A DNA stretch of 64,000 bases from Microbacterium sp. RU1D. GTDB lineage: Bacteria > Actinomycetota > Actinomycetes > Actinomycetales > Microbacteriaceae. Positions within the stretch are counted from its first letter, which is position 1; each line of letters opens with the position of its first letter. This document shows positions 16,354 through 24,773 of this stretch, piece by piece. Position numbers and translations under genes: made by a program. The notes under the pieces are model-generated. The model made no database searches, had not been told where the DNA came from, and was given only the letters and a program-made list of their open reading frames with translations. The stretch is taken from positions 1 through 64,000 of the forward strand of contig NZ_FTPQ01000001.1 in assembly GCF_900156435.1 (NCBI RefSeq). Direction: 5' to 3'.

Positions 16354-17289
16354 TCAGCCCTTGACGGCGCCCTGCGTGACGCCGGCCATCACCCAGCGCT
16401 GGGTGAAGAGGTAAGCGACGATCGCGGGGGCCATGGCCATGAGGTACGAGGCGAAGGCGACGTTGTAGTTGTTGCTGAACTGCGTCTGGAACAGGTTCTG
16501 GCGCACCGGCAGCGTCTGCAGGGCCGGGTCGCTGATGATGAGCGAGGGCATCATGAAGTCGTTCCAGGCGTACAGGAACGCGAAGATGCCGACCGTGGCG
16601 CTCATGGGAGCGAGCAGCGGGAAGATCAGGCGCCAGAACGTCTGCCAGGTGGTCGCGCCGTCGATCCGCGCGCTCTCCTCCAGCTCGAGGGGGATCGAAC
16701 GCAGGAACGCCGTGAACAGCAGCACGCTGAAGCTCAACTGGAACATTGTCGCGAGGATGATCACGCCGAGCGGGTTGTCGAGGCCGAGGCGCCCGGTGAG
16801 CTGGATCTGCGGGAGAGCGATCACCGGGAACGGGATGAACATCGCCGCGAGCAGGTAGAAGAACGAGTACCTGAAGAGCTTGCGGTCCCAGTTGCGGGCG
16901 ATGGCGTAGGAGGCGAAGGCGGCGAGGATGATCGTCGCGACGACCGTGCCCGCGGTGACCAGCAGCGAGATTGCGAGGCCCACCGGGAACTTCGTGAGCG
17001 TCCACGCCTGCACGAAGCCGTCGAAGCTGATCGGCGAGGGGATCGAGAACGCGTTGCCGTCGACCACCTGCGTGCCGCTCTTGAGCGCCATCGAGACGGT
17101 GACGTACAGGGGCAGCAGCACCGTCAGCGAGCACAGCACGAGGATGGTCGTCGTCGACCAGCTGATGCGCTCGGCGCCGACGCGGCGGAAGCGGGAGCGC
17201 CGGGGGCCGGAGCCCGCGGGGCCCTGACGCTCGGGGACGGCGAGCTCGGCCTGTTCGAAGGCGAGAGCGGGCTGGTTGAGAGCGGTCAT
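16354..17289 (-). CDS. Carbohydrate ABC transporter permease (MalG-type, CUT1)
   Basis: 311-aa membrane protein. A charged cytoplasmic N-terminus of about 45 residues precedes TTTILVLCSLTVLLPLYVTVSMALK, and six helices in all are visible. EAA loop: ESARIDGATTWQTFWRLIFPLLAP. The end is TQRWVMAGVTQGAVKG, as in other MalG-type subunits. The ATG at 17289 overlaps the upstream permease stop by four bases, and the GH13 gene follows 31 bases downstream. It forms the membrane channel of the alpha-glucoside importer with the MalF-type partner. Confidence 0.93.
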   Translation of the reverse strand: MTALNQPALAFEQAELAVPERQGPAGSGPRRSRFRRVGAERISWSTTTILVLCSLTVLLPLYVTVSMALKSGTQVVDGNAFSIPSPISFDGFVQAWTLTKFPVGLAISLLVTAGTVVATIILAAFASYAIARNWDRKLFRYSFFYLLAAMFIPFPVIALPQIQLTGRLGLDNPLGVIILATMFQLSFSVLLFTAFLRSIPLELEESARIDGATTWQTFWRLIFPLLAPMSATVGIFAFLYAWNDFMMPSLIISDPALQTLPVRQNLFQTQFSNNYNVAFASYLMAMAPAIVAYLFTQRWVMAGVTQGAVKG

Positions 17290-18200
17290 GACAGGGTGTT
17301 CCTTCCCCGGGTCAGCGAGAGCTGCAGGAGCGAGATGACGACGGCGACGACGAAGAAGAGCGCGGCGTTGGCCATCTGGTAGGCGTAGTCGCCGCCGTTG
17401 AAGCCCAGGATGATCGACATCGCGACGCTGCGCGTCGCGGTGCCGGGGCCGCCGCCGGTGAGCCCGACGATGATGTCGTAGGCGTTCAGGAAGCCCTTGA
17501 AGCCGAGGATGACGTTGATGACGACGTACCCGGCCACCAGCGGCAGCGTGATGCGCAGCAGCTGCTGGGTCTTACTGGCGCCGTCGAGCCCGGCCGCCTC
17601 GTACACGTCGCCCGGGACCGAGAGCAGCCCGGCGATGTAGATGAGCAGCGTTCCGGGGATGGCCTGCCACGCGGTGACGATCACGATCGCGACCCACGCG
17701 AGATCGGGGTTGGCGAGAAGGCTCGTCTGCAGCCAGGAGATGCCGAGCGCTTCGCCCGCCGACGGTACGGAGTTGCTGAAGAGGAAGTTGAAGACGTAGG
17801 CGATGATGATGCCCGAGATCACCATCGGGATGACGAAGACCGTGCGCAGCGCCTTCGTGAAGCGGATCCGCGCGGTCAGGCCCACCGCGAGCAGGAAGGC
17901 CGCGACGTTGACGACGATCACGGTGGCGATCGAGAACCCGAAGGTGAACAGGTAGGCCTGCAGGATCGCGGGGTCGCTGAAGATCGCGATGTAGTTCGTC
18001 AGCCCCGTGAAGTTCCACTCCCCGAGACCGATCGAGTCGGTGAAGCTGAAGAAGATGCCGATCAGACCCGGGATCGTGATCGCGAGCGTGAAGAGCACGA
18101 GGGTCGGCAGCAGGAACAGGTAGTAGATGGGCTCGATCCGGCGCGAGCTGCGGCGAGCCGTCGCCTTCCCTCCCGTGACGATCGTGGTGGTGGTGGTCAT
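17286..18200 (-). CDS. Carbohydrate ABC transporter permease (MalF-type, CUT1)
   Basis: 304-aa membrane protein starting MTTTTTIVTGGKA. Helix 1 is YLFLLPTLVLFTLAITIPGLIGIFFSF, followed by FTDSIGLGEWNFTGLTNY, the usual periplasmic loop. The EAA loop reads EAAGLDGASKTQQLLRITLPLV. GLTGGGPGTAT is the MalF-type GGP motif near the C-terminus. The ATG at 18200 overlaps the binding-protein stop (ATGA). No ATPase gene accompanies the operon; a shared MsiK-type ATPase is expected elsewhere. Confidence 0.93.
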   Translation of the reverse strand: MTTTTTIVTGGKATARRSSRRIEPIYYLFLLPTLVLFTLAITIPGLIGIFFSFTDSIGLGEWNFTGLTNYIAIFSDPAILQAYLFTFGFSIATVIVVNVAAFLLAVGLTARIRFTKALRTVFVIPMVISGIIIAYVFNFLFSNSVPSAGEALGISWLQTSLLANPDLAWVAIVIVTAWQAIPGTLLIYIAGLLSVPGDVYEAAGLDGASKTQQLLRITLPLVAGYVVINVILGFKGFLNAYDIIVGLTGGGPGTATRSVAMSIILGFNGGDYAYQMANAALFFVVAVVISLLQLSLTRGRNTLS

Positions 18201-19510
18201 CGCGCGGCCTCCTCGCCAGCGGCATCCGTCGTCGAGGCGGGCGGCTGGCGGAACGCGAGCCGCGACCAGTCCTCGTCCATGGTGCGCAGGGTGGTCTCGG
18301 GCGAGGCGCCGAAGATCATCGCCTGCGCGTAGTTGAAGGTGGGGATCGTCTTGGGCACGAGCACCGAGGCGCCCTGGTAGATCCGCCCCTCCTCGTAGTA
18401 GGGGACCATGCCGGCGACACGCGGGTCGCTGGGCGAGGGGGCGTCCTTCGTCGGTGCGAATCCGAGCTGGGACTCGTTGTAGGCCTCGATGATCTCGGGC
18501 TGGTACAGATACTCCAGGAAGTCGCGGGCGGCATCCTGATGGCGGGAGGCCTCGGGGATGATCGCGGCGAGGTCCATGTTGACCCGCACCTTGAGGTCGT
18601 CGGGGTCGTCGGTCATCGGCAGCGGGAAGGTGCCGACGGGGAGGTCGGGCGAGGTCTTGGCGATCTCGCCGAGCGCCCACGGGCCCTGCAGGTACATCGC
18701 GGCCTGACCCTGGGCGAACGCGAGGTTGCCGTCACCGTAGGCGCGGCTCTCGGCATCCTCGTTCGTGTAGTCCTGGGCGAGCTGCAGCATGCGGTCCATC
18801 GGCTCGGTGAAGTCCTTCGCGAACGACACCGACGAACCGGACCCCACCTGGTCGCCCTCGGCGGCGAGGCCGTCGAAGAAGTCGATCACGTCGAGCGAGC
18901 CGCCGACCGAATAGTCGTACCACCCCTGCGCGACGGTCCAGTCGTCTTTGAACGTGCCGTAGAACGGGGTGATGCCGTTCTGCTTCAACGTGTCGGACAC
19001 CTGCAGCAGCTCGTCCCACGTGGTGGGGACCGCGAGCCCGTACTGCTCGAAGATCTGCGTGTTGTAGATGACGGATGCCGCCATCACGGAGTACGGCAGG
19101 GCGCTCGTGCGCCCCTCGCACGAGCCGTACTGATCCATGAGCGGCTGGAGGTCCTCGCGGACGCTCGCGGCGGCGGCGGTGCCGCTGAGGTCGCTGAGCG
19201 CGCAGCGCTGCACGAACCGGGCGACCTCGTAGTTGTAGTTGGCGAGCATGATGTCGGGCGGGTTGCCGCGGACGAAGCTCGCCGACACCACGTCGACGCC
19301 CGAGCTGTCCATCTCGACGCGCACCTCGTCCTGCGAGGCGTTGTACTGCGCGACCACGTCGTTCATGAACGTCAGCGCCTCGCGCTTGCTGAAGGTGAAG
19401 CGGATGGTCTCGCGCCCGTCGGCCGAGCACCCGGCGAGCAGACTCGCCCCGAGCACCCCGACCGCGGTCGCGGCGAGCCATCGTCGCCCCGCTCTCGTCT
19501 TCGTCGACAC
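18197..19510 (-). CDS. Sugar-binding lipoprotein of ABC importer
   Basis: 437-aa family 1 solute-binding protein. The lipoprotein signal peptide ends in LLAGC with the lipidated cysteine at residue 28. The mature region includes RFTFSKREALTFMNDVVAQYN, NPPDIMLANYNYEVARFVQ, VPTTWDELLQVSDTLKQNGITPFYG and GQAAMYLQGPWALGEIAK, in the order seen in CUT1 binding proteins. GTG start at 19510 behind GGAGGA. It is the first gene of the four-gene alpha-glucoside operon. Its promoter region, shared with the divergent ROK gene, contains a perfect 16-nt palindrome. Confidence 0.92.
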   Translation of the reverse strand: MSTKTRAGRRWLAATAVGVLGASLLAGCSADGRETIRFTFSKREALTFMNDVVAQYNASQDEVRVEMDSSGVDVVSASFVRGNPPDIMLANYNYEVARFVQRCALSDLSGTAAAASVREDLQPLMDQYGSCEGRTSALPYSVMAASVIYNTQIFEQYGLAVPTTWDELLQVSDTLKQNGITPFYGTFKDDWTVAQGWYDYSVGGSLDVIDFFDGLAAEGDQVGSGSSVSFAKDFTEPMDRMLQLAQDYTNEDAESRAYGDGNLAFAQGQAAMYLQGPWALGEIAKTSPDLPVGTFPLPMTDDPDDLKVRVNMDLAAIIPEASRHQDAARDFLEYLYQPEIIEAYNESQLGFAPTKDAPSPSDPRVAGMVPYYEEGRIYQGASVLVPKTIPTFNYAQAMIFGASPETTLRTMDEDWSRLAFRQPPASTTDAAGEEAAR

Positions 19511-19549
19511 CTGCGTCCTCCTCGCTGCACTGCGAATTTGTTGTGTCGC

Positions 19550-19565
19550 CGAGTAAATTTACTCG
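19550..19565. promoter_or_regulatory. Perfect palindromic operator, probably for the ROK regulator
   Basis: CGAGTAAATTTACTCG is a perfect 16-nt palindrome, strikingly AT-rich at its centre against a 70% GC background. It lies 40 bases upstream of the importer operon and 57 bases upstream of the ROK regulator gene, in the middle of their divergent intergenic region. This is the expected place and form of an operator controlling both directions. Confidence 0.68.
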
Positions 19566-19621
19566 CCAAATCAACTTCGTGAGGGCAGTATTGCACCGGA
19601 CGCGAAGGGGGTCAAGATCTG

Positions 19622-20851
19622 ATGACGGATGCCACGACATCGGCGCCCTCGCTGCGCCGACGCAGTCTCGACACGGTGCTCGCGCACGCCTGGGACGCCG
19701 AGGCGTTCACCGCGAGCGACGTGATCGCCGCCGTCGGCCTGACGCGATCGACGACCATCGACGTCCTCGACGAACTGGTCGCGCGAGGCCTCCTCGCCGA
19801 GATGCCGAACGCCCGCACCGTCGGTGAGTACTCGAAAGGTCGCCCGGCGCGCCGCTTCGCCTTCCGCCCGGAGGCGGCTGTGGTGGTCGGCGTCGACGCC
19901 GGGCGCGGGCACGTCACGGCCACCGTCGCCGATCTGCGCGGACGGACGCTCGCGACCTCGCGTCTCGCGATCGATCCCGAGCGCGACTCCCCGGAGCGCC
20001 GTCGACGCGCCGCGGAGACGACGGTCGATGCCACTCTCACGCGTGCGCACCGCGATCGGTCCGACATCGCCGCCCTCTGCGTCGGCGTGCCCGCGCCGGT
20101 CGACCGGTCGGGTCGATCCCCCCTTCACCACGACGGATTCTGGGAGCGTATGAACCCGGGCTTCGTCGACACGTTCGCCGACTGGGCGCCGGTGGTCCGG
20201 GTCGAGAACGACGCCTCTCTCGCGGCCGTGGCCGAGCGGGCCCGCGGCGCCGCGGTCGGCGTCGACGACTTCATCGCCCTGCTCGCCGGCGAGCGGTTCG
20301 GCGCCGGCATCTGGGTCGACGGTCGCCTTCTGCGCGGTGCCCACGGCGGCGCCGGGGAGACCGTCGCGTTCGATCGGGTGGAGGGCGTCGGCAGCGCCGA
20401 GGGCCTGGCGCCACGGTGCGTCGAGGCGGCCCGCGCCGCCATCGCCTCCGGGCGCCTCCCCACCGGATCCGCGCTGGCGACGATCGACCCCGCCGCGCTC
20501 GACGCGAAGACCGTCCTCGATCTGGCCGGCGCGGGCGACGCCGGGGCGCTGGCCATCGCGCACGAGGTGGGCGGCGCCCTGTCCATCGTCGCGGCGACCC
20601 TCGGCAGTCTTTTCGACGTGCGGAGGGTGGTCGTCTCGGGCGCGATCGCCGCGGGCGCCGAACCCATCATCACCGCGGCACGGGCCGCCCTCCCCCGCGC
20701 GCTGGACCTTCCGGCGCCCGAGATCGTGGCATCCCCCCTCGGCGCGGACATCGTCTCGATCGGCGCGGTCGCGGCGGCCGTCGACGCGGCGCGGTCGCAC
20801 GCGCTCGACCTTCTCGCCTTCTCCGCGCCCGACGCTCGCGCGCGCGCCTGA
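19622..20851 (+). CDS. ROK-family transcriptional regulator
   Basis: 409 aa. An N-terminal winged helix (residues 10-60: RRSLDTVLAHAWDAEAF, ASDVIAAVGLTRSTTIDVLDELVARGLL) is followed by a ROK domain starting VVVGVDAGRGHVTATVADLRGR, with CVGVPAPVD, VRVENDASLAAVAERARGAA and GAGIWVDGRLLRGAHGGAGE. The zinc-binding CxCGxxGCxE motif of ROK sugar kinases is missing (the region reads GLAPRCVEA), so it is a regulator and probably has no kinase activity. It is divergent from the alpha-glucoside importer, with a perfect palindrome between them, and 70 bases upstream of a second GH13 gene; it likely controls both in response to a sugar. Confidence 0.88.
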   Translation: MTDATTSAPSLRRRSLDTVLAHAWDAEAFTASDVIAAVGLTRSTTIDVLDELVARGLLAEMPNARTVGEYSKGRPARRFAFRPEAAVVVGVDAGRGHVTATVADLRGRTLATSRLAIDPERDSPERRRRAAETTVDATLTRAHRDRSDIAALCVGVPAPVDRSGRSPLHHDGFWERMNPGFVDTFADWAPVVRVENDASLAAVAERARGAAVGVDDFIALLAGERFGAGIWVDGRLLRGAHGGAGETVAFDRVEGVGSAEGLAPRCVEAARAAIASGRLPTGSALATIDPAALDAKTVLDLAGAGDAGALAIAHEVGGALSIVAATLGSLFDVRRVVVSGAIAAGAEPIITAARAALPRALDLPAPEIVASPLGADIVSIGAVAAAVDAARSHALDLLAFSAPDARARA

Positions 20852-20909
20852 CCACGCACCTCCGCGGCGGCCGCCGCGCAACCCCGCCCGACGATCCGCG
20901 AGACCTCGA

Positions 20910-20922
20910 TAGCGTCGAGTCA
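20910..20922 (+). promoter_or_regulatory. Leaderless promoter of the second GH13 gene
   Basis: A -10 hexamer TAGCGT at 20910-20915 is followed after six bases by the ATG at 20922, so the transcript would start at or next to the start codon. There is no Shine-Dalgarno. The same arrangement occurs before several other genes here (33956, 51639). Confidence 0.5.
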
Positions 20923-22205
20923 TGCCCGAATGGCCCGAACACGTCATGTGGTGGCACGTCTACCCGCTGGGATTCGTCGGCGCGCCGATCCGCGACGGCG
21001 TCGACCCGGATGCCGAGCCCTCGCACCGCCTCGACCGCCTGCACCCCTGGCTCGACCACGTCATCGAGCTCGGGCTGAACGGTCTGCTGCTCGGACCGGT
21101 CTTCGCGGCCGAGACCCACGGATACGACACCGTCGATCACTTCCGCATCGACCCAAGACTGGGGGACGACGCCGATTTCGACCGTCTCGTGGGGGCGGCG
21201 CGGGAGCGCGGCATCCGGATCCTGCTCGACGGCGTCTTCAATCACGTGGGGCGCGCGCACCCGGCGTTCCGCGCGCAGACCGAGGACGGGCCGCAGTTGT
21301 TCCGCGGGCGGTGGGTCGACGGCCGCTTCGAGGCGGACGTGTTCGAGGGGCACGACGCGCTCGTCGCGCTCGATCACTCCTCCCCCGCCGTCGTCGACCT
21401 CGTCGTCGACGTCATGTGCCACTGGCTCGAACGCGGGATCGACGGGTGGAGATTGGATGCCGCGTACGCGGTGCCGTCGGCCTTCTGGGCCGAGGTGCTG
21501 CCGCGGGTGCGCGAGCGCTTCCCGGACGCGTGGTTCCTCGGCGAGGTCATCCACGGCGAGGCGGCGCGGATCGTGCGGGAGTCGACCATCGATTCCCTGA
21601 CGCAGTACGAGCTGTGGCAGGGGATCTGGCACGGCATCGCCGACGGCAACCTGTTCGAGCTCGGCCACGCCATCGAGCGGCACGACGAGCTGCTGCGCGT
21701 CTTCGTCCCCCAGACCTTCGTCGGCAATCACGACGTCACGCGCATCGCATCCGCGGTGGGGGCCGACCTCGTGCCGCACGCGCTCGCCGTGCTGTTCACC
21801 GTGGCCGGGACGCCCTCGGTGTACGCGGGCGACGAGTTCGGGTGGACCGCCGTGAAGGAGGATCGCCTCGGCGGCGACGACGCGGTGCGACCGGAGTTCC
21901 CCGCCGGCCCCGATGAGGCGCAGGCCGACGCCCGCGTCCTCGAGGCGCATCGCTCGCTCATCGCCCTCCGGCGCCGCAAACCGTGGCTCTGGCGCGCGCA
22001 CACCGACGTGATCGAGCTCGCCAACGCTGCCGTGGCGCTGCGGACGGCGACCGGCGACGACGCCGTCGTGGTGACGCTGAACATCGGCGACGAGCCGGTG
22101 TCGCTGCCGGCCGCCGATGCGCGCACGATCGTCGCGGGTGACGGCACGCTCGCCGCCGGACGCGTCGAGCTGGGCGCGCGCGGCTGGGCGGTGCTGGAGG
22201 CCTGA
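20922..22205 (+). CDS. GH13 alpha-amylase-family enzyme
   Basis: 427-aa enzyme, shorter than most GH13 hydrolases. Catalytic regions are visible: LLDGVFNHVG (102-110), GWRLDAAY with nucleophile Asp179, LGEVI with acid/base Glu208, and VGNHD with Asp271. The start WPEHVMWWHVYPLGFVGAPI and the compact domain B suggest a cytoplasmic maltodextrin- or trehalose-related glucosidase or glycosyltransferase subfamily common in actinobacteria. A short beta-sandwich C-domain closes the protein (LNIGDEPVSLPAADAR). It follows the ROK regulator on the same strand and probably assists the alpha-glucosidase in processing imported alpha-glucans. Confidence 0.88.
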   Translation: MPEWPEHVMWWHVYPLGFVGAPIRDGVDPDAEPSHRLDRLHPWLDHVIELGLNGLLLGPVFAAETHGYDTVDHFRIDPRLGDDADFDRLVGAARERGIRILLDGVFNHVGRAHPAFRAQTEDGPQLFRGRWVDGRFEADVFEGHDALVALDHSSPAVVDLVVDVMCHWLERGIDGWRLDAAYAVPSAFWAEVLPRVRERFPDAWFLGEVIHGEAARIVRESTIDSLTQYELWQGIWHGIADGNLFELGHAIERHDELLRVFVPQTFVGNHDVTRIASAVGADLVPHALAVLFTVAGTPSVYAGDEFGWTAVKEDRLGGDDAVRPEFPAGPDEAQADARVLEAHRSLIALRRRKPWLWRAHTDVIELANAAVALRTATGDDAVVVTLNIGDEPVSLPAADARTIVAGDGTLAAGRVELGARGWAVLEA

Positions 22206-22211
22206 GCTCCC

Positions 22212-22268
22212 CCTCGTCCCACCTATGGCCGGTGCGAGACGCCGACACCCACCACAGGTGGGACGAGG
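22212..22268. terminator. Long hairpin between convergent genes
   Basis: CCTCGTCCCACCTATGG (22212-22228) pairs with CCACAGGTGGGACGAGG (22252-22268), 16 of 17 positions, around a 23-nt loop. It lies between the stop of the GH13 gene and the converging response regulator. No T-tract follows, so it may be a bidirectional terminator or a dispersed palindrome. Confidence 0.5.
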
Positions 22269-22322
22269 GCGCGTCGCGCCGGCACCGATCAGAGGGGAGC
22301 GAGCGGTGCGATGCCGGGACGC

Positions 22323-22973
22323 TCAGCCGCCCGCGCGGAAGCGATGCTCGGGCCGACCCGTCGACCCGTACCGCAGGCTCACCTGCACGAGACCGCGCTC
22401 GGCGAGCGCCGTGAGGTGACGCTGCGCCGTCGCGCGCGAGACGCCGATGCGCTCGGCCACCTCCGTCGCCGACGCCTCGTCATCGCCCAGCGCCGCCAGC
22501 ACCGTCTGCTCGGTGGCCGAGCGGGCGAGCGAGGATCCCTCGCGCTCCCCCCGCATGAGGGATGCCGCGCGGTCGATGTCGTCCTGCGAGAGGGGCCGGA
22601 CGCTGGTCAGCAGGTTGCGATAGCGGGCGTAGCGCTCGAGACGTTCGGCCAGCACGCGCGTGTCGAACGGCTTGACGAGGTAGGCGAGCGCCCCGGCCGA
22701 GAACGCGCGCCGGACGGTTGCGGCATCCGTCGCCGCCGACAGGACGAAGGCGTCGACGTCGAGGGAGCGCACGAGGTCGATGCCGTCGCCGTCGGGCAGG
22801 TAGACGTCGGCGAGCACCAGGTCGGGGGCGTGCGCGGCGATCGCGGTGCGCGCCTCTCCGATGGTGCGCGCGGGCTCGAGGGCCACGAAACCCGCGCGCG
22901 CGGCGACCGCCTCGCGATGCAACCCCGCCACGCGGAAATCGTCGTCGACCACCAGAACCCGGATGCCGCTCAC
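22323..22973 (-). CDS. CitB/DcuR-type response regulator
   Basis: 216 aa. The receiver domain (residues 1-115) has the acidic pocket Asp10-Asp11, phosphoacceptor Asp56 in LVLADVYLPDGDGI, a conserved serine in LSA, and Lys101 in LVKPF. The C-terminal domain is a winged-helix reader (EVAERIGVSRATAQRHLTALAERGLVQVSLRYG) of the type found in DcuR/CitB/DpiA, not NarL or OmpR. The GTG at 22973 overlaps the sensor gene stop by four bases. It should be phosphorylated by that kinase and activate the CitMHS transporter gene that lies divergently beyond the kinase. Confidence 0.9.
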   Translation of the reverse strand: MSGIRVLVVDDDFRVAGLHREAVAARAGFVALEPARTIGEARTAIAAHAPDLVLADVYLPDGDGIDLVRSLDVDAFVLSAATDAATVRRAFSAGALAYLVKPFDTRVLAERLERYARYRNLLTSVRPLSQDDIDRAASLMRGEREGSSLARSATEQTVLAALGDDEASATEVAERIGVSRATAQRHLTALAERGLVQVSLRYGSTGRPEHRFRAGG

Positions 22974-24658
22974 GCGCCGCCCCTTTCCCGCACCACATCG
23001 TCGCCGGCTCGGCGGACGCCGGGTAGGCGCGCCGCGACCACGGCGCCGTGCCCGTCGCCTCCGGCATCCACCACCCACACCTCGCCGCCCCGGCGCCGCG
23101 CGAACTCGCGCGACAGGGGCAGGCCGATCCCGAGACCGTGCACGGTGTCGGAGTCGGCATCCCGATCGCGCGGCGCGAAGATCTCGTCGACGTCGACGAT
23201 CCCGCCCCCGCTGTCGGCCACCGTCATCACCACCGCGTCGCGGTCGTCGAGCACGCTGACCTCGACCGCGCGGGGGGCCGGAGCCGCCGCCGCGGCCGTG
23301 ACGGCGTTGTCGATGAGGTTCCCCAGCACCGCAACCACGTCTTCCACGTCGTCGATCGGCTCGCGCGAGAAGGTGTCGTCGGCCAGGCGCAGGGCCACGC
23401 CGCGCTCGCGGGCCGCGAGGGCCTTCGCGCCGAGGAACGACTGCAGCATCGCATCGCCCACGAGCTCGATGCCCGGCACGGCCCAGTCGACCGAGCCCCT
23501 GTCGACGAGGTCGGCGAGGAAGGCCCGCGCCTCCTCGACCCGGCCCGCGTCGAGCAGCCCCACGGCCGCATGCAGGCGGTTGGCGTTCTCGTGCCGCTGC
23601 ACGCGCAGCGCGTCGCCCATTGCGCGCACGCTGTCGAGCCGGCCCGACAGCGCCATGACGTCGGTGCGATCGCGCAGCACGGCCACTCGGCCCAGGGCGC
23701 GCGCCCCGCGGCGCACGGGTCGCACGTCGATGAAGACGACCCGGTCGCCCAGGGGCAGTCCCGTCGACGCCCCCGGCCCCGAAAGCGCCGCCGTGACAGC
23801 GGGGGCGAGGCCCAGGTCGGCGATCGGCCGCCCCACAGCACCCGTCACACCCAGTAGGCGTTCGGCGGTCGCCGTGCACACGCGCACCACTCCGGCTTCG
23901 TCGAGGGCCAGGACCCCCTCGTCCGCCCCCTCGAGCACGGCCGTCTGGGTCTGCACGAGTGCGACGAGCTCCTCGGGCTGCACGCCCAGGGTCAACCGCT
24001 CGAGTCGCCGTCGCATCAGCAGGGCCACGATCGCGCCGATCGCCACGGCGAGCGCGACCGCCACCGCGATGCCCCCGATGAGGGCCGGCAGGTCGTCGAA
24101 CACGCTGGCCCGTTCGAAGCCCACGCTGACCTCGCCGACCGGCGCTCCTCCGGCGGGCGGGTAGATCGGTACCTTGGCCCGCGCCGACTCCCCCAGGGTC
24201 CCGGTCTCCCACGTCACCACCTCGCGGCCCGCGAGGGCGTCGGCGAAGCTCGTGCTGACCACCTGCCCCAGGCGATCGGGGTCGGGGTGGGCCAGACGGA
24301 TGCCGTGATCGTCGGTGATGACGACGAAGAGCCCCTGCGTGCGGTCAGTGACGTCGGCGGCGTAGTGCTGCAGCTCCCCGTCGCGCAGCTGCGCGGCATC
24401 CGGGGTTCCGGGGTCGGCCGAGAACGCCGTCACGAGCGCGCGCACGTCGGGGGCTTCCGCGACGGAGCGCGCGATGTTGAGGGCGGACGAATCGGCCTCG
24501 GCCTTCAGCTGCTGCACCCCGAGGAACGCGAAGACGGCGGTGCACACGGCGACGACCACGAGCTGGGTGGCGACCTGCACCACGAGCATCCGGGTGGCGA
24601 ACCGCATGCGCACCTCCCGGTCGGCGACGTCGTCGTGCGCGAAATGCGCAGAAGACAC
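22970..24658 (-). CDS. CitA/DcuS-type sensor histidine kinase
   Basis: 562 aa. Transmembrane helix 1 spans about residues 24-46 and helix 2 about 190-214, enclosing a roughly 145-residue extracytoplasmic PAS-like sensor with SALNIARSVAEAPDVRALV, DRTQGLFVVITDDHGIRLAHPDPDRLGQ and FADALAGREVVTWETGTLGES, the layout of CitA/DcuS carboxylate sensors. A cytoplasmic PAS follows (EGADEGVLALDEAGVV). The phosphoacceptor is His356 in QRHENANRLHAAVGLL; the N-box is NLIDNAVTAA and the G-box HGLGIGLPLSREFARRRGG. It pairs with the response regulator downstream and probably senses citrate or a C4-dicarboxylate. Confidence 0.9.
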   Translation of the reverse strand: MSSAHFAHDDVADREVRMRFATRMLVVQVATQLVVVAVCTAVFAFLGVQQLKAEADSSALNIARSVAEAPDVRALVTAFSADPGTPDAAQLRDGELQHYAADVTDRTQGLFVVITDDHGIRLAHPDPDRLGQVVSTSFADALAGREVVTWETGTLGESARAKVPIYPPAGGAPVGEVSVGFERASVFDDLPALIGGIAVAVALAVAIGAIVALLMRRRLERLTLGVQPEELVALVQTQTAVLEGADEGVLALDEAGVVRVCTATAERLLGVTGAVGRPIADLGLAPAVTAALSGPGASTGLPLGDRVVFIDVRPVRRGARALGRVAVLRDRTDVMALSGRLDSVRAMGDALRVQRHENANRLHAAVGLLDAGRVEEARAFLADLVDRGSVDWAVPGIELVGDAMLQSFLGAKALAARERGVALRLADDTFSREPIDDVEDVVAVLGNLIDNAVTAAAAAPAPRAVEVSVLDDRDAVVMTVADSGGGIVDVDEIFAPRDRDADSDTVHGLGIGLPLSREFARRRGGEVWVVDAGGDGHGAVVAARLPGVRRAGDDVVRERGGA

Positions 24659-24773
24659 GGTACGCGCATAACGGCGCTCAATGCGAGCAAGCGCGCGCGG
24701 AAGTCAGCGGCATCCGTACGGTCGGCAGATCGATGGCGCACCGGGCGCCCACATCCACGACGAAGGAGTCGCG

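Noticed and set aside
15240..16364. Plus-strand open frame opposite the alpha-glucosidase
   Set aside because: The minus strand carries all GH13 catalytic regions in order. The plus frame is Val/Arg/Gly-rich low-complexity translation.
19622..20851. ROK protein as a sugar kinase
   Set aside because: It has an N-terminal winged helix and lacks the CxCGxxGCxE zinc motif of ROK kinases.
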